Below, in pieces: positions 30,442-38,342 of a DNA stretch of 42,841 nt. A program made the position numbers and the translations under genes. Under the pieces are notes generated by a model, which was not told the DNA's origin, searched no databases, and saw only the letters and a list, made by a program, of their open reading frames with translations. Origin of the DNA: Anaerotruncus sp. (GTDB lineage: Bacteria; Bacillota; Clostridia; Oscillospirales; Ruminococcaceae); contig JAETRV010000023.1 in the NCBI GenBank assembly GCA_021770005.1, forward strand, positions 1 to 42,841. The letters run 5' to 3'. Position 1 is the first letter of the stretch; the number at the start of each line of letters is the position of its first letter.

Positions 30442-30470
30442 ATTATAGCACGTGCAAGCACGTGTGTCAA
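30442..30470 (-). promoter_or_regulatory. hicAB promoter with palindromic operator
   Basis: On the minus strand TTGACA (30465-30470), a 17-bp spacer and TATAAT (30442-30447) match the sigma-A consensus exactly. The spacer is filled by the dyad GCACGTG-CTT-GCACGTGC-type repeat (two CACGTG boxes), the likely HicB operator. A third CACGT box lies upstream near 30479. Confidence 0.88.
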
Positions 30471-30515
30471 TAGAAAAACACGTATCAATACATATTTTTT
30501 AAAGGAGAGATTTCA

Positions 30516-30953
30516 ATGACTCCAGAAACCAAACCAAAATTTCAGGACGCGATCGCCAGCGTACAAAAAGCGGTGGACCAGGCAGCGAGGGTGTCCAAAA
30601 TCACACAGGAGATGAAGGAGGCCGGAATTAACTTCAAGACCTATAAGCACCCTCTTACAAAGCCGCTCAGTTATGAGGGGACGACCTTCGAGGTGCTCGA
30701 GTTTGACTGGACCATCCTCACCGGCCAGGACAGCCTTGCCATCGAGACCGAGCTGGCGAAAAAGCAGAAAACGCTGGTCAACGCGCTCTGGTCGGAGGAT
30801 TATCTGGCGGGGATGGCCGTACGGGCGTGCACCTGGCGCGGGCAGGTTGGCCAGCGGATCAGTACCGGCATGCTGGAGGCGCTGCCCATCGCGGACTTTC
30901 TGAAAATTTGCAGCCAGGCACGTTTTTTCTTAATCGCGTCGGGGGTGTCCTGA
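30516..30953 (+). CDS. Tail assembly chaperone, P2 gpE-like (short product)
   Basis: This 145-residue protein contains KEAGINFKTYKHPLTKPLSY and EVLEFDWTILTGQDSLAIET, the pattern of gpE-type tail assembly chaperones that precede the tape measure gene. AAAGGAGAG lies 8 nt before the ATG. Near its 3' end the slippery heptamer T TTT TTC (30923-30929) allows part of the ribosomes to shift to the -1 frame and make the longer E' form. Chaperones coat the tape measure during tail assembly. Confidence 0.88.
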   Translation: MTPETKPKFQDAIASVQKAVDQAARVSKITQEMKEAGINFKTYKHPLTKPLSYEGTTFEVLEFDWTILTGQDSLAIETELAKKQKTLVNALWSEDYLAGMAVRACTWRGQVGQRISTGMLEALPIADFLKICSQARFFLIASGVS

Positions 30954-31093
30954 ACCTCCGGCGGGAATGCCTGGTACTGGCGCAGAACAACCACACAGAT
31001 GTTTTCAGGTGGCTGGACTGCCCCCTGTGGGAGCTGGGGAAGTGGATCGAGGCGAATAACGCTGTAATAGCAGAGCGGAGGGAAACCGGCTGA
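30516..31093 (+). CDS. Tail assembly chaperone, -1 frameshift product (gpE+E'-like)
   Basis: The fusion comprises codons 30516-30929 in frame 0 and 30929-31093 in the -1 frame, about 192 residues. The zero frame reads CGT TTT TTC at 30921-30929; both Phe tRNAs can re-pair after a -1 slip. The -1 frame then continues LNRVGGVLNLRRECLVLAQN to a stop at 31091-31093, overlapping the tape measure start. In P2 the gpE-E' pair is made in the same way with a T-rich heptamer. A GC-rich stem region lies downstream but was not folded. Confidence 0.8.
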
Positions 31094-34000
31094 TGGCGGG
31101 CAGAAAGCTTAACGAGATTGATTTTATCCTGAATGCCCAGATGAACAGCGGCTTTCATGGCACGTTCACCAAAGCGCAGGCCGAGTTTGCAAAGCTGAGC
31201 GGCGAGATTGCGGAGCTGCACAAGGCCCAGTCCAATGTTGCGGCGTACCAGAAGCAGCAGGGCGCGATTGCCGCGACCGAGGACAAGCTGGCCAACCTGA
31301 AAAAGCAGTACGCGCTGCTGCAAACCGAGATCGACGAAACCACCGGGTCCACCGCATCCCTCAGCCGGGAAAAGCTCAAGCTGGAACAGCGGATCAAAAA
31401 CGCCGAGGACGCCCTGACCCGGCAGAAACAGAAGCTGGGCACGACCGCTGAAGCGCTCAAAGGCGCGGAGATCAGTACAGATGATCTGGGGGAAGCGCAG
31501 ATCAGGCTGTCCGCCCAGCTTGCGGAGCTGACCGCCCAACAGGAGCAAGCAGCCAAGGGCGCGCTGACCTTCGGGGAAAAGACCGCCCAATCGTTTGAGG
31601 CGGTACAGAGCGCCATTGCGGCCGCCGGGGTCGCCGCCGCGCTGCACGAAATCGGCGGCGCATACATGGACTGCATCACCATCGCCGGGGATTTTCAGTC
31701 CTCCATGTCCACAGTGGAGGCGCTTTCCGGAGCGACCGCCAACGAGATGGAGTCTCTGACTGCCAAGGCAAAAGAGATGGGCGCGGCCACCAAGTTCACC
31801 GCACAGGAAGCATCCGAAGCCATGCAGTATATGAGCATGGCCGGATGGGACGCCGCATCCATGACAGCCGGCCTTAATGGGGTCATGCAGCTGGCGGCGG
31901 CTTCGGGAGAAGAGCTCGGGACGGTGTCCGACATCGTGACCGACGCCCTCACCGCCTTTGGGATGACCGCGCAGGACACCAACCGTTTCGTGGATATTCT
32001 GGCCGCGGCCGCAACCAAGTCCAATACCAACGTCTCGATGCTGGGGGAATCGTTCAAGTACGCGGCACCCCTGTGCGGGACGCTGGGCTATTCGGCACAG
32101 GACGCGGCAGTAAATCTGGGCCTCATGGCCAACAGCGGCATCAAGAGCAGCCAGGCGGGCACCACCCTGAAAACAGCGCTGGCCAACTTGTCCGCTCCAA
32201 CCAAAGCACAGGCCGGAGAGATGGAGCGGCTTGGCATTTCAATGACCAACGCGGACGGAACCATGAAGTCGCTGGCGCAGCTGACCGCCAGCCTGCGGTC
32301 CTCCTTTTCGGAACTCAGCGAGGCGGAGCAGACAGCGGCGGCAAGCACCATCTTTGGCAAGGAGGCCATGTCCGGGATGCTGGCCATCATCAACGCCAGC
32401 CAGGCGGACGTGGACAGTCTGACCCAGAGCATCTACGGCAGCGCCGGAGCCGCACAGCGGATGGCGGAGATCAAGCTGGACAACATGAACGGGCAGCTGG
32501 TCCTGATGAAATCCGCATGGGATGCGCTGAAAACCTCGGTCGGAGAGCAGTTCACCCCGGCCATGCGCGACCTGTACAAGGTCGGGACCGAGGTGTTTAC
32601 TGAGGTAGATCAGTTTGTGCAGGACTCCCCGGGCGTGGTGGGAGCGGTCACCGGCGTGGTCGGTTCGGTGGCTGCCCTGACCGCCGGGATAACCGCCTAT
32701 ACGGCAGTCACCAAGGTGGCGAAAGCGCTTGATCTCGCGGCGATGTTCACCGGCCCGGCCGGGATCATCCTCGGGGTGGGTGCCGCAGTCGGCGCTCTGG
32801 GCGGGGCGATCTACGGGATGTACCAGCGGGCGCATGAGGGCGTACCGGAGGTCAACGAGCTTACCCGGGCCGCAAGTGATCTGGGCGAGGCGGCGCAGCA
32901 GGCGGGCCTTTCGATTGGGCTGGTTGCCACCGAAACACAGGCGGGCATCGACACCGCCAATCTGTATATATCCCGGCTGAAGGAGATCGAAGCCGCAACG
33001 GGCGGCAACGTGGCCGGAAACGAGGATTACCGGAACACGCTGACCCTGCTGACACAGGTCATGCCCGAGCTGTCGGACCAGATCGACCTGACCACCAACT
33101 CGATCGAGGGCGGCACTGCCGCGCTCGAAGCGTCGATCACAGCCATGCAGAAAAACGCGGAGGAGCAGGCCCGAGCGGACAAGCTGACCGACCTACTGTC
33201 CAAGCAGGCGGCGGCAGAACAGGAGCTGGCTCAAAATAAACTGGACCGGACTGCGGCGGAGATCCGGCTCGCGGAGATCGAGAAACAGCGGGAACCGCTG
33301 CAAAAGCGGCTGAGTGAGCTGTCGGTCGGCGTGAGCCAGCGGGAAGGGAACCTCTCTCAGGCGTATATCGAAACCAAAAAGCAGCTCGAGGAGCTGAACC
33401 TGGAACAGAAGCGGACCGAAAACACCCTGAAAAATCTGGATACCGCGATTGAGCAAGGGGAGACCGCGGCGCTGTCCGCACAGGATGCGCTCCGGGATTA
33501 CAACGCGGTTCTTGCCGAACAGGCTGGGGTGTCGCAGGAGGCGGCAGGCCAGATCAACCTTTTGACCGGCGTAATCGACAACACGGCCAGCCATGTGCAG
33601 CTGCTGGTGGACGCCTACAACGAATCCTACGCCGCGGCGCTGGAATCGGTAGAGGGACAGTATGCGGTCTGGGACCAGGCAGCCGCCGTATCCGCAACCA
33701 GCGCGGCGAACATGGCCTCCAATATCGAGGGGCAGCGCCAATACTGGGAGGATTACGCGGCCAACATGGACCTGCTCCTTGGAAAGACCTCGGAGATCGA
33801 AGGGCTGGGCGCGATGCTGGCCAGCTTTGCGGATGGGAGCGCCGACAGCGCCAACGCGATTGCAGGGCTGGCCGATGCGGTCAATGCAGGCGACACCGAC
33901 ACGTTGGCGGAGATGGCGGGGCAGTGGCAGGCGCTGCAAGCGGCGCAGTCGGAGGCCGCGCAGAGCATCGCGGACCTGCAAACCGGGTTCAGCAGCGAAA

Positions 34001-34548
34001 TGGACGCGATCCAGGAAAGCCTGGCCGAACAGATCGCGGCCATGGATTTTGGGGACGAAGCGCTCAAGAGCGGGCAGGCGACCATTCAGGGGTATCTGGA
34101 CGCGGCAGAAGGGATGCTGCCGCAGGTGCGGGAGGCGTACGGGCGGCTGGGTTCTGCGGCTGCTGCCGCGCTTTCCAGCGGCGGGGGCAGCGTGTCGATT
34201 GCCCCGCAGAACGCCTATGCATCCGGCACCCAGAGCGCCGAACCCGGCTTCGCGCTGGTCGGCGAGGAGGGGCCGGAGCTGGTCTGGTTCAACGGCGGGG
34301 AAAAGGTCATGGACGCGGAGCAGACCGCTTCCATGCGGGCACAGCCCGCCCTCTCCGCACTGGTTGCACCGGTTGGCGGCAGTGCGGACGGTTCCCCGGT
34401 GAGCATCCAGATTTCTTTCAACATCCAGGGGAACGCGACACCCGAAGCGGTGGCGTCATTACAGGAATTTGGGGACGATTTCGCCCAGCGGGTACAGGAT
34501 GTCGTGTCGGGTATGCTGGCGGATCGGGAAAGGCGGAGGATGGCATGA
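31093..34548 (+). CDS. Tail tape measure protein
   Basis: This 1151-residue protein sets tail length and leaves through the tube at infection. An N-terminal coiled coil (about 15-150) is followed by the TP901-type core (SSMSTVEALSGATANEMESL, AMQYMSMAGWDAASMTAGLN, TLKTALANLSAP). Hydrophobic segments (about 515-580, with TAGITAYTAVTKVAKALDLA and AGIILGVGAAVGALGGAIYG) come next, then a second long coiled coil (about 690-800). The C-terminus has the VGEEGPELVWFNGGEKVMDA box common to these proteins. At about 1150 residues the tail should be near 170 nm by the usual 0.15 nm per residue rule. It overlaps the E' stop by 1 nt. Confidence 0.96.
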   Translation: MAGRKLNEIDFILNAQMNSGFHGTFTKAQAEFAKLSGEIAELHKAQSNVAAYQKQQGAIAATEDKLANLKKQYALLQTEIDETTGSTASLSREKLKLEQRIKNAEDALTRQKQKLGTTAEALKGAEISTDDLGEAQIRLSAQLAELTAQQEQAAKGALTFGEKTAQSFEAVQSAIAAAGVAAALHEIGGAYMDCITIAGDFQSSMSTVEALSGATANEMESLTAKAKEMGAATKFTAQEASEAMQYMSMAGWDAASMTAGLNGVMQLAAASGEELGTVSDIVTDALTAFGMTAQDTNRFVDILAAAATKSNTNVSMLGESFKYAAPLCGTLGYSAQDAAVNLGLMANSGIKSSQAGTTLKTALANLSAPTKAQAGEMERLGISMTNADGTMKSLAQLTASLRSSFSELSEAEQTAAASTIFGKEAMSGMLAIINASQADVDSLTQSIYGSAGAAQRMAEIKLDNMNGQLVLMKSAWDALKTSVGEQFTPAMRDLYKVGTEVFTEVDQFVQDSPGVVGAVTGVVGSVAALTAGITAYTAVTKVAKALDLAAMFTGPAGIILGVGAAVGALGGAIYGMYQRAHEGVPEVNELTRAASDLGEAAQQAGLSIGLVATETQAGIDTANLYISRLKEIEAATGGNVAGNEDYRNTLTLLTQVMPELSDQIDLTTNSIEGGTAALEASITAMQKNAEEQARADKLTDLLSKQAAAEQELAQNKLDRTAAEIRLAEIEKQREPLQKRLSELSVGVSQREGNLSQAYIETKKQLEELNLEQKRTENTLKNLDTAIEQGETAALSAQDALRDYNAVLAEQAGVSQEAAGQINLLTGVIDNTASHVQLLVDAYNESYAAALESVEGQYAVWDQAAAVSATSAANMASNIEGQRQYWEDYAANMDLLLGKTSEIEGLGAMLASFADGSADSANAIAGLADAVNAGDTDTLAEMAGQWQALQAAQSEAAQSIADLQTGFSSEMDAIQESLAEQIAAMDFGDEALKSGQATIQGYLDAAEGMLPQVREAYGRLGSAAAAALSSGGGSVSIAPQNAYASGTQSAEPGFALVGEEGPELVWFNGGEKVMDAEQTASMRAQPALSALVAPVGGSADGSPVSIQISFNIQGNATPEAVASLQEFGDDFAQRVQDVVSGMLADRERRRMA

Positions 34549-34757
34549 AAAGCTATAGTACAACACAGGGGGATATGTGGGACAGCATCGCACAGGACCA
34601 GATGGGCAGTACCGACCACACCGGGCTGTTGATGCGCGCCAATATGAGACATGTTCTGCTGGGGACCTACCTCTTTCCGGCAGGTGTAAAGCTCACGATT
34701 CCGGACATCCCGCAGAGGGTGAGCGACGGGCTTCCGCCATGGAAGAGGAGAGGATAA
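34545..34757 (+). CDS. Tail protein X (LysM-like)
   Basis: This 70-residue protein (MKSYSTTQGDMWDSIAQDQM...) has the LysM-type opening TTQGDMWDSIA and the end HVLLGTYLFPAGVKLTIPDI. That is the P2 gpX pattern of small baseplate-region proteins. Its ATG overlaps the tape measure stop (ATGA). It was not called as a separate frame because a longer frame masks it. Downstream the operon is interrupted by the Bro-N island. Confidence 0.85.
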   Translation: MKSYSTTQGDMWDSIAQDQMGSTDHTGLLMRANMRHVLLGTYLFPAGVKLTIPDIPQRVSDGLPPWKRRG

Positions 34758-34787
34758 AAGGAAAGCCCCCCATTACGGGAGGCTTTC
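34756..34787 (-). terminator. Terminator of the Bro-N island
   Basis: GAAAGCC pairs with GGCTTTC with further inner pairs after one mismatch; on the minus strand TTTTAT follows. The stop codon of the Bro-N gene (34773-34775) lies within the loop. Confidence 0.75.
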
Positions 34788-35366
34788 GGGGGCGGGCTGC
34801 CCCAGCTTTTCAAGGTTTTGTCTTTGAGCTGAAATTTCCTGTATCTGTTCCCGGATAATCTCTTCCAAGTCGGACTTCATTTTTCGGTAGGAATCCCGCT
34901 CCGCTTTGTTTTGCCGGTAGGTGCGCCGGGAGATGGAGGTCGCTGTCTCATAGTAGACGTGCCGCCGGGTGACGACATCCAGCATGTCCTGCAAATTTTC
35001 CAGCTTGGCGATTGACTTCAGGAGTGCCTGCAAATCCTTGTCCGGGACATAAAATCCATCCCGGCGTAGGGAGGGAAGCACCTCATCAAAGACCCAGCGT
35101 TCAAACTCCTGCGCGGCGGGCAGGCGGCTGCGGACAATCAGCCGGAACACATCTCCCTCGGGGATGAATGCAAGCTCCTGCATACCGCCGTTTGTAAGGG
35201 TGTTCCGTTTTAGAACCCCCTTGCAATGATCGTGAATCGCCTTTCTGGGGACGGAGTAGCCAAGCGCCAAGGCTACATCTTTTGCGCAGAAAAGCAGCTT
35301 TCCATCTTCTTCGAGAATCCGCACCTGCCCGAACTGCTCGCTCTTGAAAATTTGCAGATCGTTCAT
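34773..35366 (-). CDS. Bro-N domain antirepressor-like protein
   Basis: This 197-residue protein has a Bro-N DNA-binding domain at about 1-100: MNDLQIFKSEQFGQVRILEE, FCAKDVALALGYSVPRKAIH, FIPEGDVFRLIVRSRLPAAQ, EFERWVFDEVLPSLRRDGFY. The C-terminal half is helical and charged. Bro-N proteins in phages are often antirepressors. AGGAGAGG lies 6 nt upstream. It is the last gene of a leftward three-gene unit inside the rightward late operon, with 4-bp overlaps between genes. Confidence 0.9.
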   Translation of the reverse strand: MNDLQIFKSEQFGQVRILEEDGKLLFCAKDVALALGYSVPRKAIHDHCKGVLKRNTLTNGGMQELAFIPEGDVFRLIVRSRLPAAQEFERWVFDEVLPSLRRDGFYVPDKDLQALLKSIAKLENLQDMLDVVTRRHVYYETATSISRRTYRQNKAERDSYRKMKSDLEEIIREQIQEISAQRQNLEKLGQPAPESLP

Positions 35367-35566
35367 ACGGTTCCTCTCCTTTTTCTAGCCTGTTTCGCTT
35401 TTTCAGCGCGCTGGCCCTTGACGAAGCCATACTTAAACGCATCTTCGATACATTCAAGAGTACCGAAACTGTTTCTTTTGGCAATTGCCACAGCATCCCG
35501 ATAGTAGATGCCATAACTTCCAACGTCTGTGGAGTCAATCAGCTCAAACAGTTTGTCATTGTTCAT
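35363..35566 (-). CDS. Small hypothetical protein of the Bro-N island
   Basis: This 67-residue protein (MNNDKLFELIDSTDVGSYGI...) starts at 35566 with GAGGTG upstream; the frame to 35650 lies inside its neighbour. It is helical with a strongly basic end (KGQRAEKAKQARKRRGTV). Start and stop overlap its neighbours by ATGA on both sides, so the three genes are translationally coupled. No family recognised. Confidence 0.7.
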   Translation of the reverse strand: MNNDKLFELIDSTDVGSYGIYYRDAVAIAKRNSFGTLECIEDAFKYGFVKGQRAEKAKQARKRRGTV

Positions 35567-35808
35567 GGCTGCACCTCGGACGGGGTTTTGAAACCGCATT
35601 CGGCCAGAAGGCGGACAGCGTAAGCAAAGCCGCACTGAAAGCCGAAGCATTCATAATCTACCGCCAGCGTTGTAAACGCATCACTGATTTCTCGGGAATA
35701 GGGTTTCGTCAGATTGGAAAGTCTTTGATCTAATCCGGTAGTTTGAGACAACTTAAAATATTGCTGATCCCCTACAAGATGCATATGTAGCTGTTCAAGA
35801 ATATTCAC
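35563..35808 (-). CDS. Small hypothetical protein, first gene of the Bro-N island
   Basis: This 81-residue protein (MNILEQLHMHLVGDQQYFKL...) is rich in Tyr and Phe, with FTTLAVDYECFGFQCGFAYA and RLLAECGFKTPSEV. AGAGGAAA lies upstream of the ATG. It is likely the first translated gene of the leftward island. No family was recognised; context suggests a regulatory or accessory role with the antirepressor. Confidence 0.7.
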   Translation of the reverse strand: MNILEQLHMHLVGDQQYFKLSQTTGLDQRLSNLTKPYSREISDAFTTLAVDYECFGFQCGFAYAVRLLAECGFKTPSEVQP

Positions 35809-35833
35809 TTTGTTTCCTCTTTTCTATTATGTC

Positions 35834-35862
35834 TTGCCAGAAGAAAACCCGCATGATATAAT
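35834..35862 (+). promoter_or_regulatory. Promoter for a candidate small RNA
   Basis: TTGCCA (35834-35839), a 17-bp spacer and TATAAT (35857-35862) lie on the plus strand between two leftward genes. A perfect 12-bp inverted repeat (CAGAAGAAAACC at 35838-35849 and its complement at 35877-35888) flanks the -10, a likely regulatory dyad. Confidence 0.65.
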
Positions 35863-35868
35863 AGATTT

Positions 35869-35950
35869 ATCGCAGAGGTTTTCTTCTGTGGTGTTTATAG
35901 GAACGAAGTGTTGACTTGGTAGGGTCTGTGCGCTTCGTTCCTATTTTTTT
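35869..35950 (+). ncRNA. Candidate small RNA of about 80 nt
   Basis: No gene lies downstream of this promoter on the plus strand before a terminator. The predicted transcript has a small 5' hairpin (CAGAG-GTTTTC-TTCTG, 35873-35888). A 12-bp stem (ATAGGAACGAAG with its complement) then closes a 24-nt loop and is followed by TTTTTTT (35944-35950), an intrinsic terminator on this strand only. The 3' end is antisense to the last bases of the leftward ribbon-helix-helix gene. Both borders are inferred from sequence. Confidence 0.55.
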
Positions 35951-36114
35951 ATGTCTTTTTCCAGACGCTTAATCCCACGCCGAACCGCTTCATTCAGAGT
36001 GACCTTTTTCTGGTTGCAATAGCTGTCCAGAATGGATTTGCACTCTTGATCTAAGCGAATGGATGTCAGATAAGGCTTGGGATTGTCTGTAGGTCGTCCC
36101 GTCCTAGGACTCAA
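35941..36114 (-). CDS. Ribbon-helix-helix protein of the Bro-N island
   Basis: This is a 57-residue protein starting at TTG 36114 with AAAGGGGGTGA 4 nt upstream. The opening MSPRTGRPTDNPKPYLTSIR, followed by LDQECKSILDSYCNQKKVTL, NEAVRRGIKRLE matches a common phage ribbon-helix-helix type. The longer frame to 36144 lacks a ribosome site of its own. It probably regulates the island; the dyad at 35838-35888 is a candidate target. Confidence 0.78.
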   Translation of the reverse strand: MSPRTGRPTDNPKPYLTSIRLDQECKSILDSYCNQKKVTLNEAVRRGIKRLEKDIKK

Positions 36115-36211
36115 CTTGTCACCCCCTTTTCTAAATATAAGCATAGATTATTGTAATACAAAAGTCAAGAGTAAATTGCAAATTTAATGAAAAATGAGAG
36201 GAGATGAATCA

Positions 36212-37264
36212 ATGAGCAGTCGGAATCTGGCCCGCCGGACGGTGGCGGAGATCGCCTTTGACGGGGTGGACATCACCAGCTCGATCCGGCCATATCTTTT
36301 GTCGGTCTCCTACACCGATAATGAAGAGGACGAGACCGACGACCTTCAGATCACCCTACAGGACCGCGGGCGGATCTGGACCGAACAGTGGCTAATGGAC
36401 GCGATTGAGGCGGCAGCGGCGGAAAAGCTCTCGATCGAAGCGGTGCTTCTGCGGGAGAACCAGCACAGCAATGGTAAGGACGTCCTGCTGCCGTTCGGGA
36501 CGTTCGAGCTGGATACGGTGGAAGCGTCTGGGCCGCCGAATCAAATCACCATCAAGGCGACCTCGCTGCCCTTCCATGCCGCGATCCGGCAGACCAAAAA
36601 GTCAAAGGCGTGGGAGGGGTACACGCTATCCGGAATTGCCAACGAGATGGCTGCAAACAACGGGATGCTCTGTATGTACGAATCCGCCTCCAACCCGTAT
36701 TACGCCCGGGTGGAGCAGATCCGGACCAGCGACATTGCCCTGCTGCGCAGGCTCTGCCATGAGGCGGGCATCTCCCTCAAGGCGACCAACAAGATTCTCG
36801 TACTCTTTGACCAAGCGGAATATGAAGCAAAGAACGAGGTCCTGACCATCCGGCGCGGGGACGGCTCCTACACCCGGTACCAGATCGGGACCGGCACAGC
36901 GGATACCCAGTATTCCTCCTGCCGGGTGCGGTACGAGAATCCCGCAAAAGGCCAGTGCATCACCGGTATCGCCACTGACGACAAGGTCAAAAACGGGCAG
37001 CGGCTGGAGATTGCCGCGCGGGTGGCCAGCCCTGGAGAGGCAAAAACACTGGCGGAAAAGATGCTGCGGCTGCACAACAAGTTCGCCAAGACCGCCAGCT
37101 TCACGATGGTCGGAAACCCCGCGCTGGTGGCGGGCGTTACGGTGCGGCTCCGGGGGTTTGGAGGCTGGGACTGCAAATACATCATCAGTCAGGCAATTCA
37201 TACGGTAGATGGGTCAGGCTACACGACCAAAATCCAGCTGAGGAGCATATTGGAGGGATACTGA
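36212..37264 (+). CDS. Baseplate hub, P2 late control D-like
   Basis: This 350-residue protein carries the gpD/gp27-like pattern: VAEIAFDGVDITSSIRPYLL, VSYTDNEEDETDDLQITLQD, ATSLPFHAAIRQTKKSKAWE, LCHEAGISLKATNKILVLFD and KMLRLHNKFAKTASFTMVGN. It forms the trimeric hub joining tube and spike. GAGAGGAGATG lies upstream of the ATG at 36212. It resumes the tail operon after the island and touches the next gene by 1 nt. Confidence 0.93.
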   Translation: MSSRNLARRTVAEIAFDGVDITSSIRPYLLSVSYTDNEEDETDDLQITLQDRGRIWTEQWLMDAIEAAAAEKLSIEAVLLRENQHSNGKDVLLPFGTFELDTVEASGPPNQITIKATSLPFHAAIRQTKKSKAWEGYTLSGIANEMAANNGMLCMYESASNPYYARVEQIRTSDIALLRRLCHEAGISLKATNKILVLFDQAEYEAKNEVLTIRRGDGSYTRYQIGTGTADTQYSSCRVRYENPAKGQCITGIATDDKVKNGQRLEIAARVASPGEAKTLAEKMLRLHNKFAKTASFTMVGNPALVAGVTVRLRGFGGWDCKYIISQAIHTVDGSGYTTKIQLRSILEGY

Positions 37265-37611
37265 TGGATGAGGCAAACGTCCTGCAAAATCTGGTGCGGG
37301 TGGGCACCGTCACGGCGGTGAATCCGGGCAGCCGCACCGCCCGTGTGCTGTTTGAGAGCAGCGACAAGATGAGTTCCGACTGGCTGGCAGTGCTCGACTC
37401 CCATCCGCACATCCCGGATTACGATGGCGAGCCGCAGCGGACCGAGTTCGAGGGGCCGGCCGGTGCAGGGGCGGCGGAGTTTGAGAAACACAAGCATGAT
37501 CTGGTAATTAAACCGTGGCTGCCCAATGTGGGAGACAAGGTGGTCACGCTGTTCCTGCCGGTCGAGAACGCGCACGGCTTTGTATTGGGGGCGTACCAGC
37601 CATGGCAATGA
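37264..37611 (+). CDS. Baseplate assembly protein V-like (spike base)
   Basis: This 115-residue protein has the OB-type start of P2 gpV (LVRVGTVTAVNPGSRTARVL) and LPNVGDKVVTLFLPVENAHG, FVLGAYQPW. It is shorter than P2 gpV and lacks the C-terminal needle, so the membrane-piercing tip must come from another gene. It overlaps gpD by 1 nt and the next gene by 10. Confidence 0.85.
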   Translation: MDEANVLQNLVRVGTVTAVNPGSRTARVLFESSDKMSSDWLAVLDSHPHIPDYDGEPQRTEFEGPAGAGAAEFEKHKHDLVIKPWLPNVGDKVVTLFLPVENAHGFVLGAYQPWQ

Positions 37612-38003
37612 TCGGCTGTCTGGGGGACATCGCGTTTACGGTGTCCTCCTCGGTGGTGCGCACGCTGGACAACTTCCAGTGGTCAGGCTCTGCCCGGTAT
37701 GTGGCCCACCAGCGGCATCTGGGCCGGGGGCTGCTGGAATTTACCGGCGTGGACCCGGACAAAATCTCGTTCGATATGACCCTGTCCGTTCAGCTGGGCG
37801 CGTCCCCCTCCCGGGAGCTCTCCAAAATCGCCAAGTATGAGAGCCGGGGTAGGACCCTGCCGCTGACCATCGGCAGCAAGGTCTATGGGACCTATCGGTG
37901 GGTGATTACCGGGCACAGCGTCAAGGCGAAAACCTTCGACCGGCGTGGGAACCTGTCGGTGGTCGTGGTATCTGTCAATCTACAGGAATATGTGAGGCGG
38001 TGA
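37602..38003 (+). CDS. Tail protein U-like
   Basis: This 133-residue protein (MAMIGCLGDIAFTVSSSVVR...) has the P2 gpU-like features HRHLGRGLLEFTGVDPDKIS-like text, SFDMTLSVQLGASPSRELSK and GSKVYGTYRWVITGHSVKAK. The start is at ATG 37602 (or the ATG at 37608), overlapping the V-like gene; longer frames are out of context. P2 gpU takes part in tail completion. The next gene follows after 3 bp. Confidence 0.85.
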   Translation: MAMIGCLGDIAFTVSSSVVRTLDNFQWSGSARYVAHQRHLGRGLLEFTGVDPDKISFDMTLSVQLGASPSRELSKIAKYESRGRTLPLTIGSKVYGTYRWVITGHSVKAKTFDRRGNLSVVVVSVNLQEYVRR

Positions 38004-38006
38004 AAG

Positions 38007-38342
38007 ATGAGTTATCTTGTGAGCGCGACCGATCTTCGGAACATCCGGTTTCAGGAGCGGAACACGCTATCCTCGATCCTGCAAAATATCGCGGTGCTGC
38101 TGTCCACTCCCCGGGGGTCGGTACCGTTCTACCGGGATTTCGGGATTGCGGCCAGCATTCTGGACCGCCCGATCCCAGTGGCAAAAGTCATGATGATTTC
38201 GGACATCCGGGAGGCGGTTGAGGAGTGGGAACCCCGGGTTACCGTCCTGCATGTGGAGTTTGCGGAGGACCCGTCCGACCCGGGGAAGCTGATACCAACG
38301 GTGGAGGTGGAGATCAACGATGAGCAGGAATCCGGAATATGA
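38007..38342 (+). CDS. Baseplate wedge protein, gpW/gp25 family
   Basis: This 111-residue protein has the conserved core NIAVLLSTPRGSVPFYRDFG, AASILDRPIPVAKVMMISDI and REAVEEWEPRVTVLHVEF. Gp25-like proteins start sheath polymerisation at the baseplate. GTGAAAG lies upstream of the ATG. It overlaps gpJ by 23 bp. Confidence 0.93.
   Translation: MSYLVSATDLRNIRFQERNTLSSILQNIAVLLSTPRGSVPFYRDFGIAASILDRPIPVAKVMMISDIREAVEEWEPRVTVLHVEFAEDPSDPGKLIPTVEVEINDEQESGI

Noticed and set aside
31093-36211. Diversity-generating retroelement near the tail genes
   Set aside because: No reverse transcriptase and no template/variable repeat pair was seen in the window.
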